Both the position numbers and the translations under genes were made by a program. The notes under the pieces were generated by a model. The model was not told the origin of the DNA. It did not search any database and worked only from the letters and a program-made list of their open reading frames with translations. From Lepidodermella squamata (taxonomy: Eukaryota > Gastrotricha): a DNA stretch of 64,000 nucleotides. Where the stretch lies: assembly GCA_047495785.1 (NCBI GenBank), contig JBLDXI010000029.1, forward strand, positions 2,046,001-2,110,000, given 5' to 3'. This document shows positions 51,401 through 61,698 of this stretch, piece by piece; position 1 is the stretch's first letter, and the number at the start of each line of letters is the position of its first letter.

Positions 51401-51696
51401 ACGACTGGAACGATTTGGCCGTGACGGAAATCGACCTGCCAAGTTATTCCAGCATCAATTTCGTTGGGGTGACTCAACCTATAACTGAATCAAGTGTCAA
51501 TTGCCGCAATAAAAGCCGCGAACCCCTGTTATGCCCGAGTATAACATGCAGCAAAATCGATGTTCGCTCCATGGTTTGCTAACTTTATATTATATATTTT
51601 TTAATTTTATATCATTTTTTTTAGAATGTCACTTGCAACTTTGAACCGCCGATGAAATTTACGGACGATTTCGCTGTGGTGCTAAAATTTGACTAA
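45430..51696 (+). CDS. type II membrane GH31 glucosidase-like protein, catalytically degenerate
   Basis: Fifteen exons (45430-46356, 46418-46511, 46930-47042, 47099-47362, 47417-47638, 47686-47761, 47809-47935, 47986-48129, 48180-48293, 48354-48669, 48720-48850, 48899-48987, 51255-51325, 51367-51573, 51625-51696) join exactly in frame to 988 aa. An N-terminal TM ([15 protein letters not shown]) and a P-type trefoil (CYPEEQG...CSFDPD...CFMH) precede the GH31 body ([45 protein letters not shown]). This is the layout of maltase-glucoamylase/sucrase-isomaltase. The nucleophile motif WIDMNEP reads DLVINLP, so the Asp is Val. The F-SRNH site reads LSRIRM. The Asp in the general-acid segment (ISDRN) remains. 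Intron 9 is GC-AG. Intron 12 hosts a Mutator-like element. It is likely a pseudoenzyme with a binding or structural role. Confidence 0.85.
49113..49233 (+). repeat. dispersed repeat, copy 2 (first copy at 28774-28885)
   Basis: Starts right after the left TIR of the Mutator-like element. It is rich in gcagaa/ggcagaa and agcgaagc words, and similar ggcagaaac words recur at about 50140-50170. It is either part of the element family or a nested small repeat. Confidence 0.7.
49483..49926 (+). pseudogene. N-terminal part of a recombinase-like gene in the Mutator-like element
   Basis: 147 codons from ATG 49483. An acidic N-terminus ([18 protein letters not shown]) is followed by a helical region ([20 protein letters not shown] ... 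[13 protein letters not shown]). That region looks like the DNA-binding N-terminal domain of Crypton-type tyrosine recombinases and of the vertebrate proteins derived from them. It stops before any catalytic domain. It may be captured cargo or a short DNA-binding protein of its own. Family call tentative. Confidence 0.45.
50391..50660 (-). pseudogene. SWIM zinc-finger fragment of a Mutator-type transposase
   Basis: A minus-strand frame with [20 protein letters not shown], then [17 protein letters not shown]. The CxC...CxH arrangement is the SWIM finger found at the C-terminus of MULE transposases. The DDE catalytic region is missing. It supports the superfamily assignment of the surrounding element. 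Confidence 0.6.
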
Positions 51697-54081
51697 AAAT
51701 TAATTTTCTACACGCTTCACTGGACATAAAATTTGCAATAATTATGCGCTAATAATAATGATGGAAAAATTGATGCGGAAAAATAAACAATCACCGCACG
51801 CACCCGAGCGTGCTAATAATTCATTGTTAATCGCGCCGGTAAAAATATTTTTCTCAAAAATTCTGCGAAATGAGTATTTAATGGCGCCGTAATTTTTGGC
51901 GCGCATTAGCGGCCGGCCATCTCACCTGTGGTTTTAAATGAGAGGGCGCGGTCTTTAAATTCTTAAACCTCACAGCCTTCTATTTTCGTGTCTGGGCGCG
52001 CGCGCGCCGGCGTTTTGGCAGGCTGTTATTATTAGTATTATCTGCTCAGGGTGACTACAACGACTACCTAATGTTTCATTGACGCGAACATGTCACGCGC
52101 ATCGAGCCTCGAAGAAAAATGTGCGGATTAAAGCGAGCCGTTATTGTAATACTTATTGCTACTACAGCCGCGCTCTCAGCAGGTGCGCGCCAAATTACCA
52201 ACCTCCATTGTCTACGACAACAACGTCCTTATTCACATTTTCACTCAAATGACCAATGTTCGTGCCGGCTGAATCTAAATAATTTTGAATTTATTATATA
52301 GAATAATTTTATTCCTGCGCACTAAAAAAACTTATATCGAGAATGCGCGCACTAGAAAATGTGTTTCTCCCGCGCTGTAGAAAAATTAAATTATATCAAG
52401 ATTTTATTTTTTCTTGTAATGCGATGTGGTCACTGATATGTCTCATTCGAGAAGGACATTTCTGCCCAACATAATCAATCGCGTTATTTTTATTTTAACG
52501 AGTTATCGCCGGACTTGGCCGGTACTTTTCTCGTCATTTGAGTTTGATGTCGCGCATCCATTTCATGCATTCATACCTTCATTTAAAAAATCAACCAATT
52601 TTATTCAAAATTTATTAAAATTATTATTTTTCTAATTAAAATTATCGAAATGTAACTATTGTTAGTTTCGAGATAAAAATGGGTCATAAATAGGAAGCAA
52701 AGGCTTTTCTTACATTTCCGCTTTTTTCTTACATTTTCTTAAATTTCGCTACACGTTCTCATTTTAGAGTAAATTTTGGCACACACATTAGCGCGATTGC
52801 CAATTTGCGATAATTGCTCTATCGGCTTCTTAGAGTTTCTTCGCGCCGTCCGGGCGCTCAACTCGACATTTTTCATGTGTATTTTTTCAAATTCAATTTA
52901 TTATTTTGACAAAATTTTCGCAATATTGCGCACAACATAAAAATGCGCGCGCAAATAGCCTCGAGTTATTTACTCATGCATTACCACTACTTGATTTTTC
53001 AACAACAGCGCGTCAGCAGCTCGCCCATCATCATTCACTCGCGATTATTTTAACAAACGAATAATAATTCTCGCGAGCGCGACATTTTGACACTTGTTGT
53101 AGCCGATGTGCTGCTGTTGTTGTAATTGATGACCCTTCATTTGCGCGGCGCGCGCGCGCGCGCAAGTGGTCACTGCGCCATATTATTATTAGCACTGGCT
53201 GTCACGCTGCCACTCAATATTTATCGCGCGTTAAATGCTACTTGTCATGAGACAACAAGCTGATGCGGCGGCGATTGATTGCTGGTATCGCCCTACTGGC
53301 ATATATTAGGGGGTGATACGCTGCTGGTGACGCGTGTCGAAAATTGGTGGCTGCGGATTAAAATTAAAATTTCTCCACCTTAATCTTCCGATTATAATGC
53401 ACTAGCTTTCGACTCGGGAAAATTAACTATTCATAACTTTGGCGTTAGGTGAGTATATTATTAGGTCATAAAAAATTGAGTAGTCTGATGGGTGTGTAAT
53501 AAATTGTGTTTTTGCGACAAGTGCGTGCCGAAAGCGCAGGTGACTTTGAGCCGCTTTTATTGTTTACCCACCCATATATACTATAGCCGCGGTGTTGTGT
53601 TTTGCTTATAGGCAATATATTAATTTCTAGAGCATCAGGATGCGCGACGCGATGTTATAACGGATGTATTTATTAAAATTATATTATTGATGTCCACTCA
53701 TCATCATGTCGTCGCTTTAGGTACAAACATGCCGGCATTTTGCGCTACCAAATATTATATATACGCAGGTGTGGCATTGGAATGCAGAAATACACGTGTA
53801 TTTTTGATAAATAGCTTTATTGACAAATATCACTTTCGTGAAAATTCCCCCGAGTGACCGGTAAATAAATAATATTCGATTTTTTCCCTCATATAGCGCA
53901 ATTAGGAAAAAATTAATTTGTTTAGTGTGCCGAAAGCGTCATATCCACCTTAATCCGAATTACTCAGCATTTATTACCTCTCAAGCCTGAGTGATTGTTT
54001 ACTATTTAATTTTCCTTATAGATTTATCAACAAATTGATTTTACTGAAATGTGAAATAATTCTGGAAAAAATTCGGAGGAA
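51697..54081. other. long intergenic region
   Basis: 2.4 kb of AT-rich DNA with GCGC-rich patches. ATG 52119 opens a short signal-peptide-like exon (AVIVILIATTAALSAG) ending at a possible donor (cag|gtgcgc, 52182). It could be a first exon of an unseen gene or of the downstream sulfotransferase. A (CG)n tract lies at 53143-53163. No other gene is supported. Confidence 0.35.
53143..53163. repeat. (CG)n tract
   Basis: About ten alternating CG dinucleotides (gcgcggcgcgcgcgcgcgcg) in otherwise AT-rich DNA. It could form Z-DNA. Confidence 0.9.
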
Positions 54082-55836
54082 ATGTGGCTCAATTTTTTTA
54101 TGATAGCAGTATCAATCGAAATCGCTCATGCGCGAAATGAAACCGAATACGCCGCCACCTTAATGGCCACAACTTTTCTGACCACCGAATCTTCGATTGT
54201 CCCAAAACAACGGCGAAGCAGTGACTACTACTTTGAGGATTGTTCGAAAAAATGCCGCCGCCTGCCTGATGCGTTGATCATCGGCGCGAAGAAAGCTGGT
54301 ACCAGGGCGGTACTCGAGTTCATCCGCCTGCACCCGGACGTTCGAGCCGCCGGGAAGGAGCTGCATTTTTTCGACCGCGATTTCAGCCGGGGCGGCGATT
54401 ATTACCGATCGGAAATGCCCATCGCCAAGCCGGGCCAGTTGGTTGTTGAGAAAACGCCGGCTTACCTGACAGACCCTGATGCGGCTAGGCGGATTATGGC
54501 GACGATAGGGCCGGATGTTAAGCTGATTTTGATAGTTCGTGATCCGGTTGAGCGGCTGCTGAGTGATTACGCGCAGTCGTTGTACAAGGTCAAGCATGAG
54601 GTCAAGCAGATGCGTGGGAAATTATCACCCGCTGCTATTTCGAGCATCATCAAACCTTTCTCAGAAACGGCTTTCATCAAATCAAAGAGTACGAACAAAC
54701 GGCCGGTGGTCAACTCAAATTATTCCAGGTAAATTTATGCAGAAAACTTGAAAAAATTTAATTTAAAATAAAAATATGAAAAATGATTTGTTCTCCTTTT
54801 TCACTAATTTGGTATTTTTATTCTATTTAGTTTGCGAATAGGCTTTTATGCTAAGCATTTGGAGCGATATTTAGCGGTTGGTTTTGAGTTGCACAAAAAT
54901 ATACACGTTGTGAATGGTGATCTGTTACCGCGCAATCCTGGGCCCGAAATGGTGCGGCTACAACAATTTCTTCAGCTATCCCCGTTGATCGACGAATCAA
55001 ATTTCTATTTCGACGAAGCCAAAGGTACTATCAAATTCTGCACGTTTCATTTATATGATAAATTTAAAAATTAATCGAATTTTCAGGAAAATACTTACTA
55101 TGATTCCATTGGTCCCAATATTTTTAACACTCAAATTTGCTTATTTTGAATTTTTATTTATTATTGATAACGGGGCGCCCTTAAACTTTTAAGCTACCGG
55201 GTGCCCTCAAATAGGCAGAAACTAGTTGAATGTTTGACTCCAAGATTGCTGATATCGGAAAAATCACTAAATTGTAAAATCGATACCGGAAATCGATTTC
55301 GGCTTAGCAAACCCAAATCTGATCCTAAATTGATACAATAAGATCTATTATATAAGGCATCATAATAGGAAATTGAGATTCCAAGGAAGTCGCTATGGGA
55401 ATTTAAACTTTAATATACATTTTTTAAAATCTTGAAAATTTTAAAAATAATTTAAATTTTTCAAATTTTCAAATTTAAATTTAAATTTGTTGAATTTCTT
55501 CATTTTCATATTTGAAATTTCAAATTCAAAATTTTTATCTTTCTCGAATTTCGTTACCTATCTATATAATTTGCTGTAATTAATTATTTTTTAGGATTTT
55601 CCTGTGTGAAAGAGCCGATTGTGTTTAAGAACGGCGTTAAGCATCGAGCGCGGCACAGACGGCGGCGGTGTTTGGGCCCGTCGAAAGGCGGCCGGCAGCG
55701 TGAACACCCTAAACTGACCGATCAACAACGCGAGGCGCTTGTTCGCTTCTACGCGCCCTACAACGCTCACTTTTTCAAACTGACTGGCGTCAACTTCACC
55801 TCATGGCAGTGCTACAGTCCTACCTCATGCGTCTAG
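54082..55836 (+). CDS. HS3ST: heparan sulfate glucosamine 3-O-sulfotransferase
   Basis: Three exons (54082-54728, 54831-55024, 55595-55836) join in frame to 360 aa. A short N-terminal hydrophobic segment suggests a Golgi type II protein. The PAPS 5'-phosphosulfate loop is LIIGAKKAGTRAVLEFIRLH; the catalytic-base Glu lies in KELHFFD; EKTPAYL follows; the 3'-phosphate site is LILIVRDPVERLLSDYAQ. The second exon has RIGFYAKHLERYL. The last exon has FSCVKEP, the cysteine-flanked loop of this family, and ends in FYAPYNAHFFKLTGVNF, also typical. All key motifs are intact, so it is probably an active enzyme adding 3-O-sulfate to heparan sulfate glucosamine. Intron 2 is 570 nt, long for this window. 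Confidence 0.92.
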
Positions 55837-56446
55837 ATATTATTATTCGATAAAAATCAGCGTTTTAATTTATACGAGTTTTTTCAACTTTTGAACAAAA
55901 AAAAGCAAAACACCTGTCTTGTCACTTGATAATTTTTTAATAAAAAACTGCAATCGAATTATGGATAATTATTATTTAAAGTATGGAAGACATTTTCGTA
56001 ATTTCACTGCCAAACAATCATTTGAATGTGCAATCACTATGGCAAAGTACCCTTTTTCAGAATTGCGCGCTGCTCGTTTTTTGTCCCTCGGTGCGATAGT
56101 GGGCGATCACATCGCATTGACATCACAAAGATAGCCATTGGGACAAAAAACAGGTGCTCTATGGCCGTTAAGAGAAAACTCAAGTCCATTAAGATACATC
56201 AATCGCAAGCAAATTTTATATTTTATCCATATTAGGTGGCTATTGATAAAAGAAATTCCATAATATCGCACGCAAGTAGTTTTCAATAAGGGTTCTTTCA
56301 GACGGAAAAAGATGCATCCGTTTTTATTATATGTCTGAAGTCTTCAAACCGCACCGAGTGCCGAAATGCAGATGAATCAAATAATTGCTTGTGATTACAA
56401 AAATCTGGAAATTTCGAAAAAGAGCGACGCATTACACTTGTCAATA
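55837..56446. other. 3' flank of the sulfotransferase gene
   Basis: AT-rich, no supported gene. Confidence 0.4.
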
Positions 56447-57008
56447 CAGTGCGCCCTCCATAAATGCAAAGCGTCGGGATACACGCGTTTGCTTTTACGG
56501 AGGGTTGCATTTATAGAGGGCTGTTAAAGAGCTAGCGATGAATCATAAGTGCGTCGCTAAGGTTTTTTCATAGTTGCTAAGGCGACGATGGTTTTGGTGG
56601 TTAGCCATGTTTTGAGATAAGCCGGAACGAATTCAGTGAACTTCATTTATTTGAATGGGTGTAGTATTTGTAAAAGCAAAAACTCGAAAAATCGCGTGCG
56701 CACGTTTTTGTTGATAGCAATCTCAATGAGCTTTATAAAAAACAACGGTCTGTAAAGATCGAGAGGTTGGGTTTTTGGGTGAGATAACACCGCGCGACCG
56801 TCAAGTAAAAAGCTGGAAAGCTGCCCGCAGCGCTTAAATTTCGTTGCTAACGACGCCTAACTTTTCACAGTAAATAAAAATTATCAAACTAAAATTATTA
56901 TTTTAATGAAAAATAATTTTTCAACAAATAAAATAAACGGGAGACAAAATCGCTTGCAAATACGGAGGTTTTCCATTAACAGAGGTTGCATTTATGGAGG
57001 GCGCACTG
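56447..57008. mobile_element. Tc1/mariner-type (pogo/Tigger-like) MITE at a TA site
   Basis: TIRs start CAGTGCGCCCTCCATAAATG at both ends, and TA dinucleotides flank the unit (56445-56446 and 57009-57010). CAGTG followed by CCCTCNATAA words is typical of pogo/Tigger-like Tc1-mariner families. Sub-terminal GCAttTATaGAGGG words repeat inside. It is 562 bp with no transposase. Confidence 0.8.
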
Positions 57009-57010
57009 TA

Positions 57011-57262
57011 CGCACTGTCAAAAATTTCACGCGTGACGCAATTGCTAAGATGAAACCCTTCTTGATTCACGGGTGACAGAATAAAAAGTGGACGCTTATT
57101 TCCCAAAGAAATCGGATAACGCGTGATGCATTTTCGTGAATGATCAAAAAGTTACTATTAATAGTAACAAAAAATCCGTAACGCGTGATAAAAGCTTCCT
57201 CATTCACGCGTGACCGATTTAAATCGCGTAATTCCGTAACGCGTGAAATTTTTGACAGTGCG
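57011..57262. repeat. palindromic element rich in ACGCGTGA motifs
   Basis: CGCACTGTCAAAAATTTCAC at the left end is repeated inverted at the right end (GTGAAATTTTTGACAGTGCG). ACGCGTGA or its complement TCACGCGT occurs several times, and the centre is the 18-nt palindrome GTTACTATTAATAGTAAC. It directly abuts the mariner-type MITE and ends 26 bp from the U6 gene. A clear target duplication was not found. Confidence 0.75.
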
Positions 57263-57287
57263 CATACCGTGAAAAGTGAGTGTGAAG

Positions 57288-57337
57288 AAAAATATGGAAC
57301 GCTTCACGATTTTGCGTGTCATCCTTGCGCAGGGGCC

Positions 57338-57376
<39 letters not shown>

Positions 57377-57393
57377 CCAATCCGAAGATTGAC
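57288..57393 (-). ncRNA. U6: U6 spliceosomal snRNA
   Basis: 106 nt on the minus strand. The 5' end forms a perfect 7-bp stem with a UUCG loop (GTCAATC TTCG GATTGGC). ATATACTAAAATTGGAACGA, the ACAGAGA box (57348-57354), the AGC triad in GATTAGCATGG, CCCCTGCGCAAGGATGACAC and the 3' GTGAAGCGTTCC are all intact. It ends in a T-run that acts as the pol III terminator. Only one base (AAAATCG instead of AAATTCG) differs from the usual core. All functional elements are present, so it is probably a real gene and not a pseudogene copy. Confidence 0.95.
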
Positions 57394-57412
57394 AACAACG
57401 AAATTTTGGAGC

Positions 57413-57456
57413 AGTTATTTGAAGCGAATCCCCGCTGTAGTCTTACTGATTTGCAT
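57413..57456 (-). promoter_or_regulatory. U6 promoter elements
   Basis: On the minus strand a perfect octamer ATGCAAAT (57449-57456) lies 56-63 bp upstream of the U6 start, and a TATA-like CAAATAAC lies about 20-29 bp upstream. The octamer sits where a proximal sequence element is expected rather than at the distal site known from vertebrates. Its function here is inferred. Confidence 0.4.
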
Positions 57457-57617
57457 ATTCATGAATTCTAATTCTCAAGCGTTTTTCGTTGCAGAAGAAA
57501 TAACACATTTGAAAACATGAATTCAGCACAATGCCTTTATTTTCATCCTTTAAACTTTGGGAATAAATTATTGTTGATGAGAAAACCGGTTTTAATGTGT
57601 TTCACACGAAAGAGCGT

Positions 57618-58210
57618 TTACTTGGAGGGAGCAGCGCCGGTCTCGACGGCGACCGAGTAGGAGAAGTTGTTGGAGGCCGAGTAGCTGCCGCTCTTGCTGC
57701 CCTTGCGACCCTTGCCGTGCTTGCCACCATTCTTCTTGCCCTTCTTGCCGCCGAACTTCTTGCCACCGTGGCGCTTGTTGCCATGCTTCTTGTTGTAGCC
57801 GCCGAAGGAGCCCGACCGCGAGTACGAGCCGGACATGGATCCGCGCTTGTGCACGCGCATGAACTTCTTGGTGGAGACCTTGCGGGTGTGCTTGTTCGTG
57901 CGGGCCGACACCGACGCGGACACGGACTTGGAGAACGAGGCACGGCGGTGCTTGCGCCCAGCGACGAAGGCCTTCTTGGCCGGGCGCTTCTTCATCGCGT
58001 TCTTCTTCGGCTGCCGGTTGTAAGACACGCTGACGGAGACGCTCTTCGAGTAGCTCTTCGAAACGCTCTTCCCTTTGTTTCCGCGGCCAGCCTCAGCTCC
58101 GGAGAAGGCTAAAAGTATGAGTATGATTAAATTAGATCTAACGATGGTGGCTTCAAAGATTTACCGAGAGCCAAAAGAACGACAGCAGCCAAGGCGAAAA
58201 CAGCGCGCAT
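57618..58210 (-). CDS. secreted, highly basic Lys/Gly/Ser-rich protein (paralogue)
   Basis: Two exons (58210-58165 and 58108-57618) give 178 aa. The signal peptide is split by an intron at the same place and of nearly the same length as in the gene at 37858. The body is nearly identical to that paralogue (SFSKSVSASVSARTNKHTRK, SGSYSASNNFSYSVAVETGA). Differences are GSMSGS for GYMSGS, and GGYNKKHG and KKGKKNGGKHG in the Gly/Lys repeats. A TATA-like atataac lies about 80 bp upstream on the minus strand. Function unknown. Confidence 0.82.
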
Positions 58211-58854
58211 TTTATTGCTTTGAATTAAGAAAGAATTGATAGTTCGAATGCAACTTGATCATTGGTATTTCTCTAAATCTCGACAAGATTATATAACGGC
58301 AGAACCATTTTTCGTAGCGTAGCAAATGATCTAATTGTAACACTGCTAATGAACTGCTGCGATCACAGAAATCTTCATTAAGAAAGTTGTGATTTTTAGC
58401 ATAATTTCATAAGGAGAGCCGTCCTGTGAGTTCGAAACCTTAGAAAGCGTTTAGAATGCAGCTTTCTGAATTCTTATATCCGACTCGAAAGTAGGCCGAT
58501 GTCTCCAAATCACTCTGAATTAGGATTGAACGACCTAAATTTACGGCGCCAGTCCTGATACAAATATTCTTAGACCCCTAAACGATATATCAAAACGGCT
58601 GGTGAAACAGAGGTCACAAAATCAGTACGAAGCTTTTATTGTGTCAATCTTCTTTCGAAACCGCACTAATTCAGGCTAAAAAGTTGACAAAAATCACAGA
58701 ATCACCAAAACATCAACATAATACAGGCCACAGGGTGAACACTTATGAATGCAAAGCTCAATAGCTTCAGACTATATTGAGGATAATGTGATGCCTTGGG
58801 GAAGAATTATCGCGCTGAAATTTGGGGAATAAATATTCAACAAGGATTTTCCAT
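58211..58854. other. spacer between basic-protein and propeller genes (inverted copy)
   Basis: Non-coding, partly homologous to 37201-37857 in inverted orientation. Confidence 0.5.
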
Positions 58855-60216
58855 TTATAAGGCACTGAAAACTGCGAAAATAGCACACAGAGAGGTGATT
58901 GCGAAACTTCCAACGGACCTCGGGCTGCCATCAACTGCTTGCAAGGCGAGCGATCCGATTGCTTGTTTCTTACTTTGCTCGTCATAATACCGGAAATATG
59001 CAGCATTCTTGTAACAAGACAAACCAGAGACCGGTTCGTGCGTTTTGTCTATCAACTTGCCAGTTTTCTTGTCCATCAGCGTTAGCCCTCTGCAAGCCTC
59101 GGAAAAGATGAAGCTATCCGTGACCACGGTGTAAGGGCGTGAACTTCTACTACCCCAGCCAATATTGTCACAGTAGAATACTGACACCAGCCTTCCAGTG
59201 GCAACTTCCATAACAATTATATGAGAGTACACACTATCCAGCGCGTAGATTAAATTTCCATCCGTGGCAATGCTAGAAACATCACGAGCGTCCCTGCTCA
59301 GTTTGTAAGTGTTAGCAACAGCCATCTTCTTGCCTTTTGTGATATCAATACCGAGGATCCTGATCTGACATCCCGATGCGGGGCAGGCTACAGTAGGGAC
59401 AATAGCTCTGTTTTTTGCTAAGACCGGCGCGAACCAGAATGGTATCGAGGTCGGAATATTCGGGTCATCAAGTAGTAATGTTCCTAGAATTTCCCCAGTT
59501 AGTGCGTCTACTTGAGTCAGCGAGAAGGCACCGGATACAAACAGTCGTGAGTCGTCACTCAATGATACTGCAAAGATTTCGGAGTCGTTAAATGTCGGGA
59601 TTATTGCTTCTTTCGTCGGACTCCCGATACTCTTGCCTATTGGGAAAAACCCAATAACGTTTTGGGAGAAGTAGACCGAGTACAAGAAGCCCGTATCCGA
59701 GCTTCCGGCGCTGACGAAAGTGTTTGAGGGCCAGTATTTATCCGTGTCAAACTGGAATGTCTCCAGATCTCCAAAGTTATCCTTGCCCAGATTGACAGAA
59801 ATCAACTGAACTCGAGTTTTCATCTCAGGCGTTAAAGACTCGCAGCGAACGTATAACGCGGCTGAATTGTCTCTTTCTGCTATCGCTGGCTGGCCGCATT
59901 TAAACGCCTTGTTAAGCGAACCAGCTACAGCAACAACCTTCAACCGATTGCCACTCACTGCATCGTACATGTAAAGCTTGCCCTGGTCGTCGATTAGGAA
60001 AATCGTTCCGTTGTAGGCTACAATTTGGTGGTTCGACTCGAAATTCGAATCGAGAACGGCGTCGAAATAGCGGATACGGTTAATGCCGTTATTTGTTACT
60101 ATAGACTCCGCCTTGTAGCCAGTGTGGGCTTGGTCGCCCCCTGCGTTTGCCCACGATGACTTCAGATCCGCATCAGCCGTTGCCAAAATGAGAGAAATAA
60201 ATGCCAGCAACTTCAT
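58855..60216 (-). CDS. secreted PQQ-like beta-propeller protein, probably GPI-anchored
   Basis: Intact single exon, 453 aa. Signal peptide MKLLAFISLILATADA. Beta-propeller repeats of the PQQ/quinoprotein type are seen as VAYNGTIFLIDDQGKLYMYD with AVSGNRLKVV, and later IATDGNLIYALDSVYSHIIV. Paired cysteines (CPASGC, YCD, EACRG) suggest an oxidising extracellular setting. The C-terminus is a small-residue region and a hydrophobic end (GSFAITSLCAIFAVFSAL), as in GPI-anchored proteins. There is no sign of enzyme residues for PQQ chemistry, so it is more likely a binding or structural propeller. It serves as the uninterrupted reference for the split copy at 29629. Confidence 0.85.
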   Translation of the reverse strand: MKLLAFISLILATADADLKSSWANAGGDQAHTGYKAESIVTNNGINRIRYFDAVLDSNFESNHQIVAYNGTIFLIDDQGKLYMYDAVSGNRLKVVAVAGSLNKAFKCGQPAIAERDNSAALYVRCESLTPEMKTRVQLISVNLGKDNFGDLETFQFDTDKYWPSNTFVSAGSSDTGFLYSVYFSQNVIGFFPIGKSIGSPTKEAIIPTFNDSEIFAVSLSDDSRLFVSGAFSLTQVDALTGEILGTLLLDDPNIPTSIPFWFAPVLAKNRAIVPTVACPASGCQIRILGIDITKGKKMAVANTYKLSRDARDVSSIATDGNLIYALDSVYSHIIVMEVATGRLVSVFYCDNIGWGSRSSRPYTVVTDSFIFSEACRGLTLMDKKTGKLIDKTHEPVSGLSCYKNAAYFRYYDEQSKKQAIGSLALQAVDGSPRSVGSFAITSLCAIFAVFSAL

Positions 60217-61499
60217 GATAATATAGGATTTTCTAGGAAAACCACCAGGTACAGATCAGGTCGATCTTAAAAGGTGAAGCCCAGAGCTTCACCATGTAGT
60301 TGACTAGGGCTGATGTTTTAGGTACTTTTTATATAAAATAAAACGAATCACATATGAATCCAAACCTTTAGTGTGTAGAATTATCAGCTGACAGTATATG
60401 ACTTCTATGACTATGTGGTCGGCTGCAGTGTTTGGGATTTGATTGATTTATATTTTGGAACTATTAAATCTTTGCGCCGTAAAATCAAATCTTTTCCTCA
60501 AAATAAAATCGTCTGAAACCGAAATCAAATCTTCAAAATCATGTTACAAGTTTGGCAAATCTCTTAAAATATATTTGACCTTTGAATATGTTCACCTCGA
60601 AACGCTGAATGACTTAATTTCAGAGCATGATGTGGCAATTTTGAATTGATAAAGTTTTGTGGGATGCTGTGGGACTGAAGTTTCACAGCATTCCGCAGCA
60701 TGTGCTGGAGGAATTTCTAACAAATTTGCTCTTCTACCCTAGTCCATAATTCCATAATATGCATTTTTCGTGATTAATAACTGGGTTGCATGAAAAAATA
60801 TTGCGGAAACTCCGAAATGAGAAACTCTCTCAAATATTATGCCCATTGGAACGCAGCCTCTGGTCATGTTTCAACAAGTGGTGATGGTCATGGTTCAACA
60901 AGGCTATAAACAAAGACAGAAAAGTATCACTTGAGAATAATAAACTGATTTCCGCATCGAATATCAAACAGCAATAATTTGTTTGAGTGCCAGAGAGACT
61001 TCACTCCTGTGAATTTACCCTGTGGATCTTGGGAAAAATTGATAGCATTATTCCATCTAAAAAAGAAGGAAAATATAAAATACAGATGATGTTAAGTTAT
61101 GGTATGTTATGCATTATCTAAGACTACGCTCAAAAGGAACGAATACCTGTGGAGTAAGGAAGAGAAAAAACTAGGTGGTTTTTCTTGAGAATATAGCCAT
61201 GATAACGGAGACATTATCTACAGCATCTGCAGCATTTGTGCGTAGTGCGCATTCTGGTAGGCGTTGCAACAGCTCGGTATCGGATGCGGCGCAATAATGA
61301 TGCTATTACGGACATGAAAAAGTAGCTTATTCTAGCGGTTCGTAAAGTGGCGCACCCGTGCGCATTGGCGCTTGCGAGACCTTTGAGCCATTTCCCTCTA
61401 GCCAGCCATTCCAACACTTCGATAGACGTTTCATAGGTTAAGGGTTACCGGTTTTGGCATGAAAAAGAAAGAAAGCCCTCGCGGCGCGTTAACTCGTGA
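60217..61499. other. intergenic region upstream of the intact propeller gene
   Basis: A minus-strand TATA (tatataaaaag, about 60326-60336) lies some 110 bp before the ATG. No other gene is supported. The stretch from about 61200 to 61440 is unusually GC-rich but has no recognised content. Confidence 0.4.
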
Positions 61500-61698
61500 A
61501 CACTGGGTCGATGGTAGATCGAAGGGACTTAAAGCCATATTGATGGCGAGGTAGGAGGTTCCTGGATTTTAGAAAGTGATACAGAAATTTTGCAACAATA
61601 ATTTCAAGCCCTTAGCTCAAAGCAGGCAGTAGGGAGAAGGTCGATAGGAATCCGCAAGTCTCGAATCCTTACCATCTTTTAGGATTGGTACAATGATC
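61500..61698 (-). mobile_element. LINE reverse transcriptase fragment, frameshifted
   Basis: The minus-strand translation gives IIVPILKDGKDSRLADSYRP in one frame and, after a frameshift, KFLYHFLKSRNLLPRHQYGF and KSLRSTIDPVFT. These are the K-GK-----YRPIS and L----QFGFR--RST--A hallmarks of non-LTR reverse transcriptases. A stop codon and at least one indel show it is dead. The ends were not resolved. Confidence 0.7.

Noticed and set aside
57597-58112. 171-codon plus-strand frame across the basic-protein gene
   Set aside because: Mirror frame of a low-complexity GC-rich gene; a similar mirror frame appears at 37954-38346 in the paralogue.
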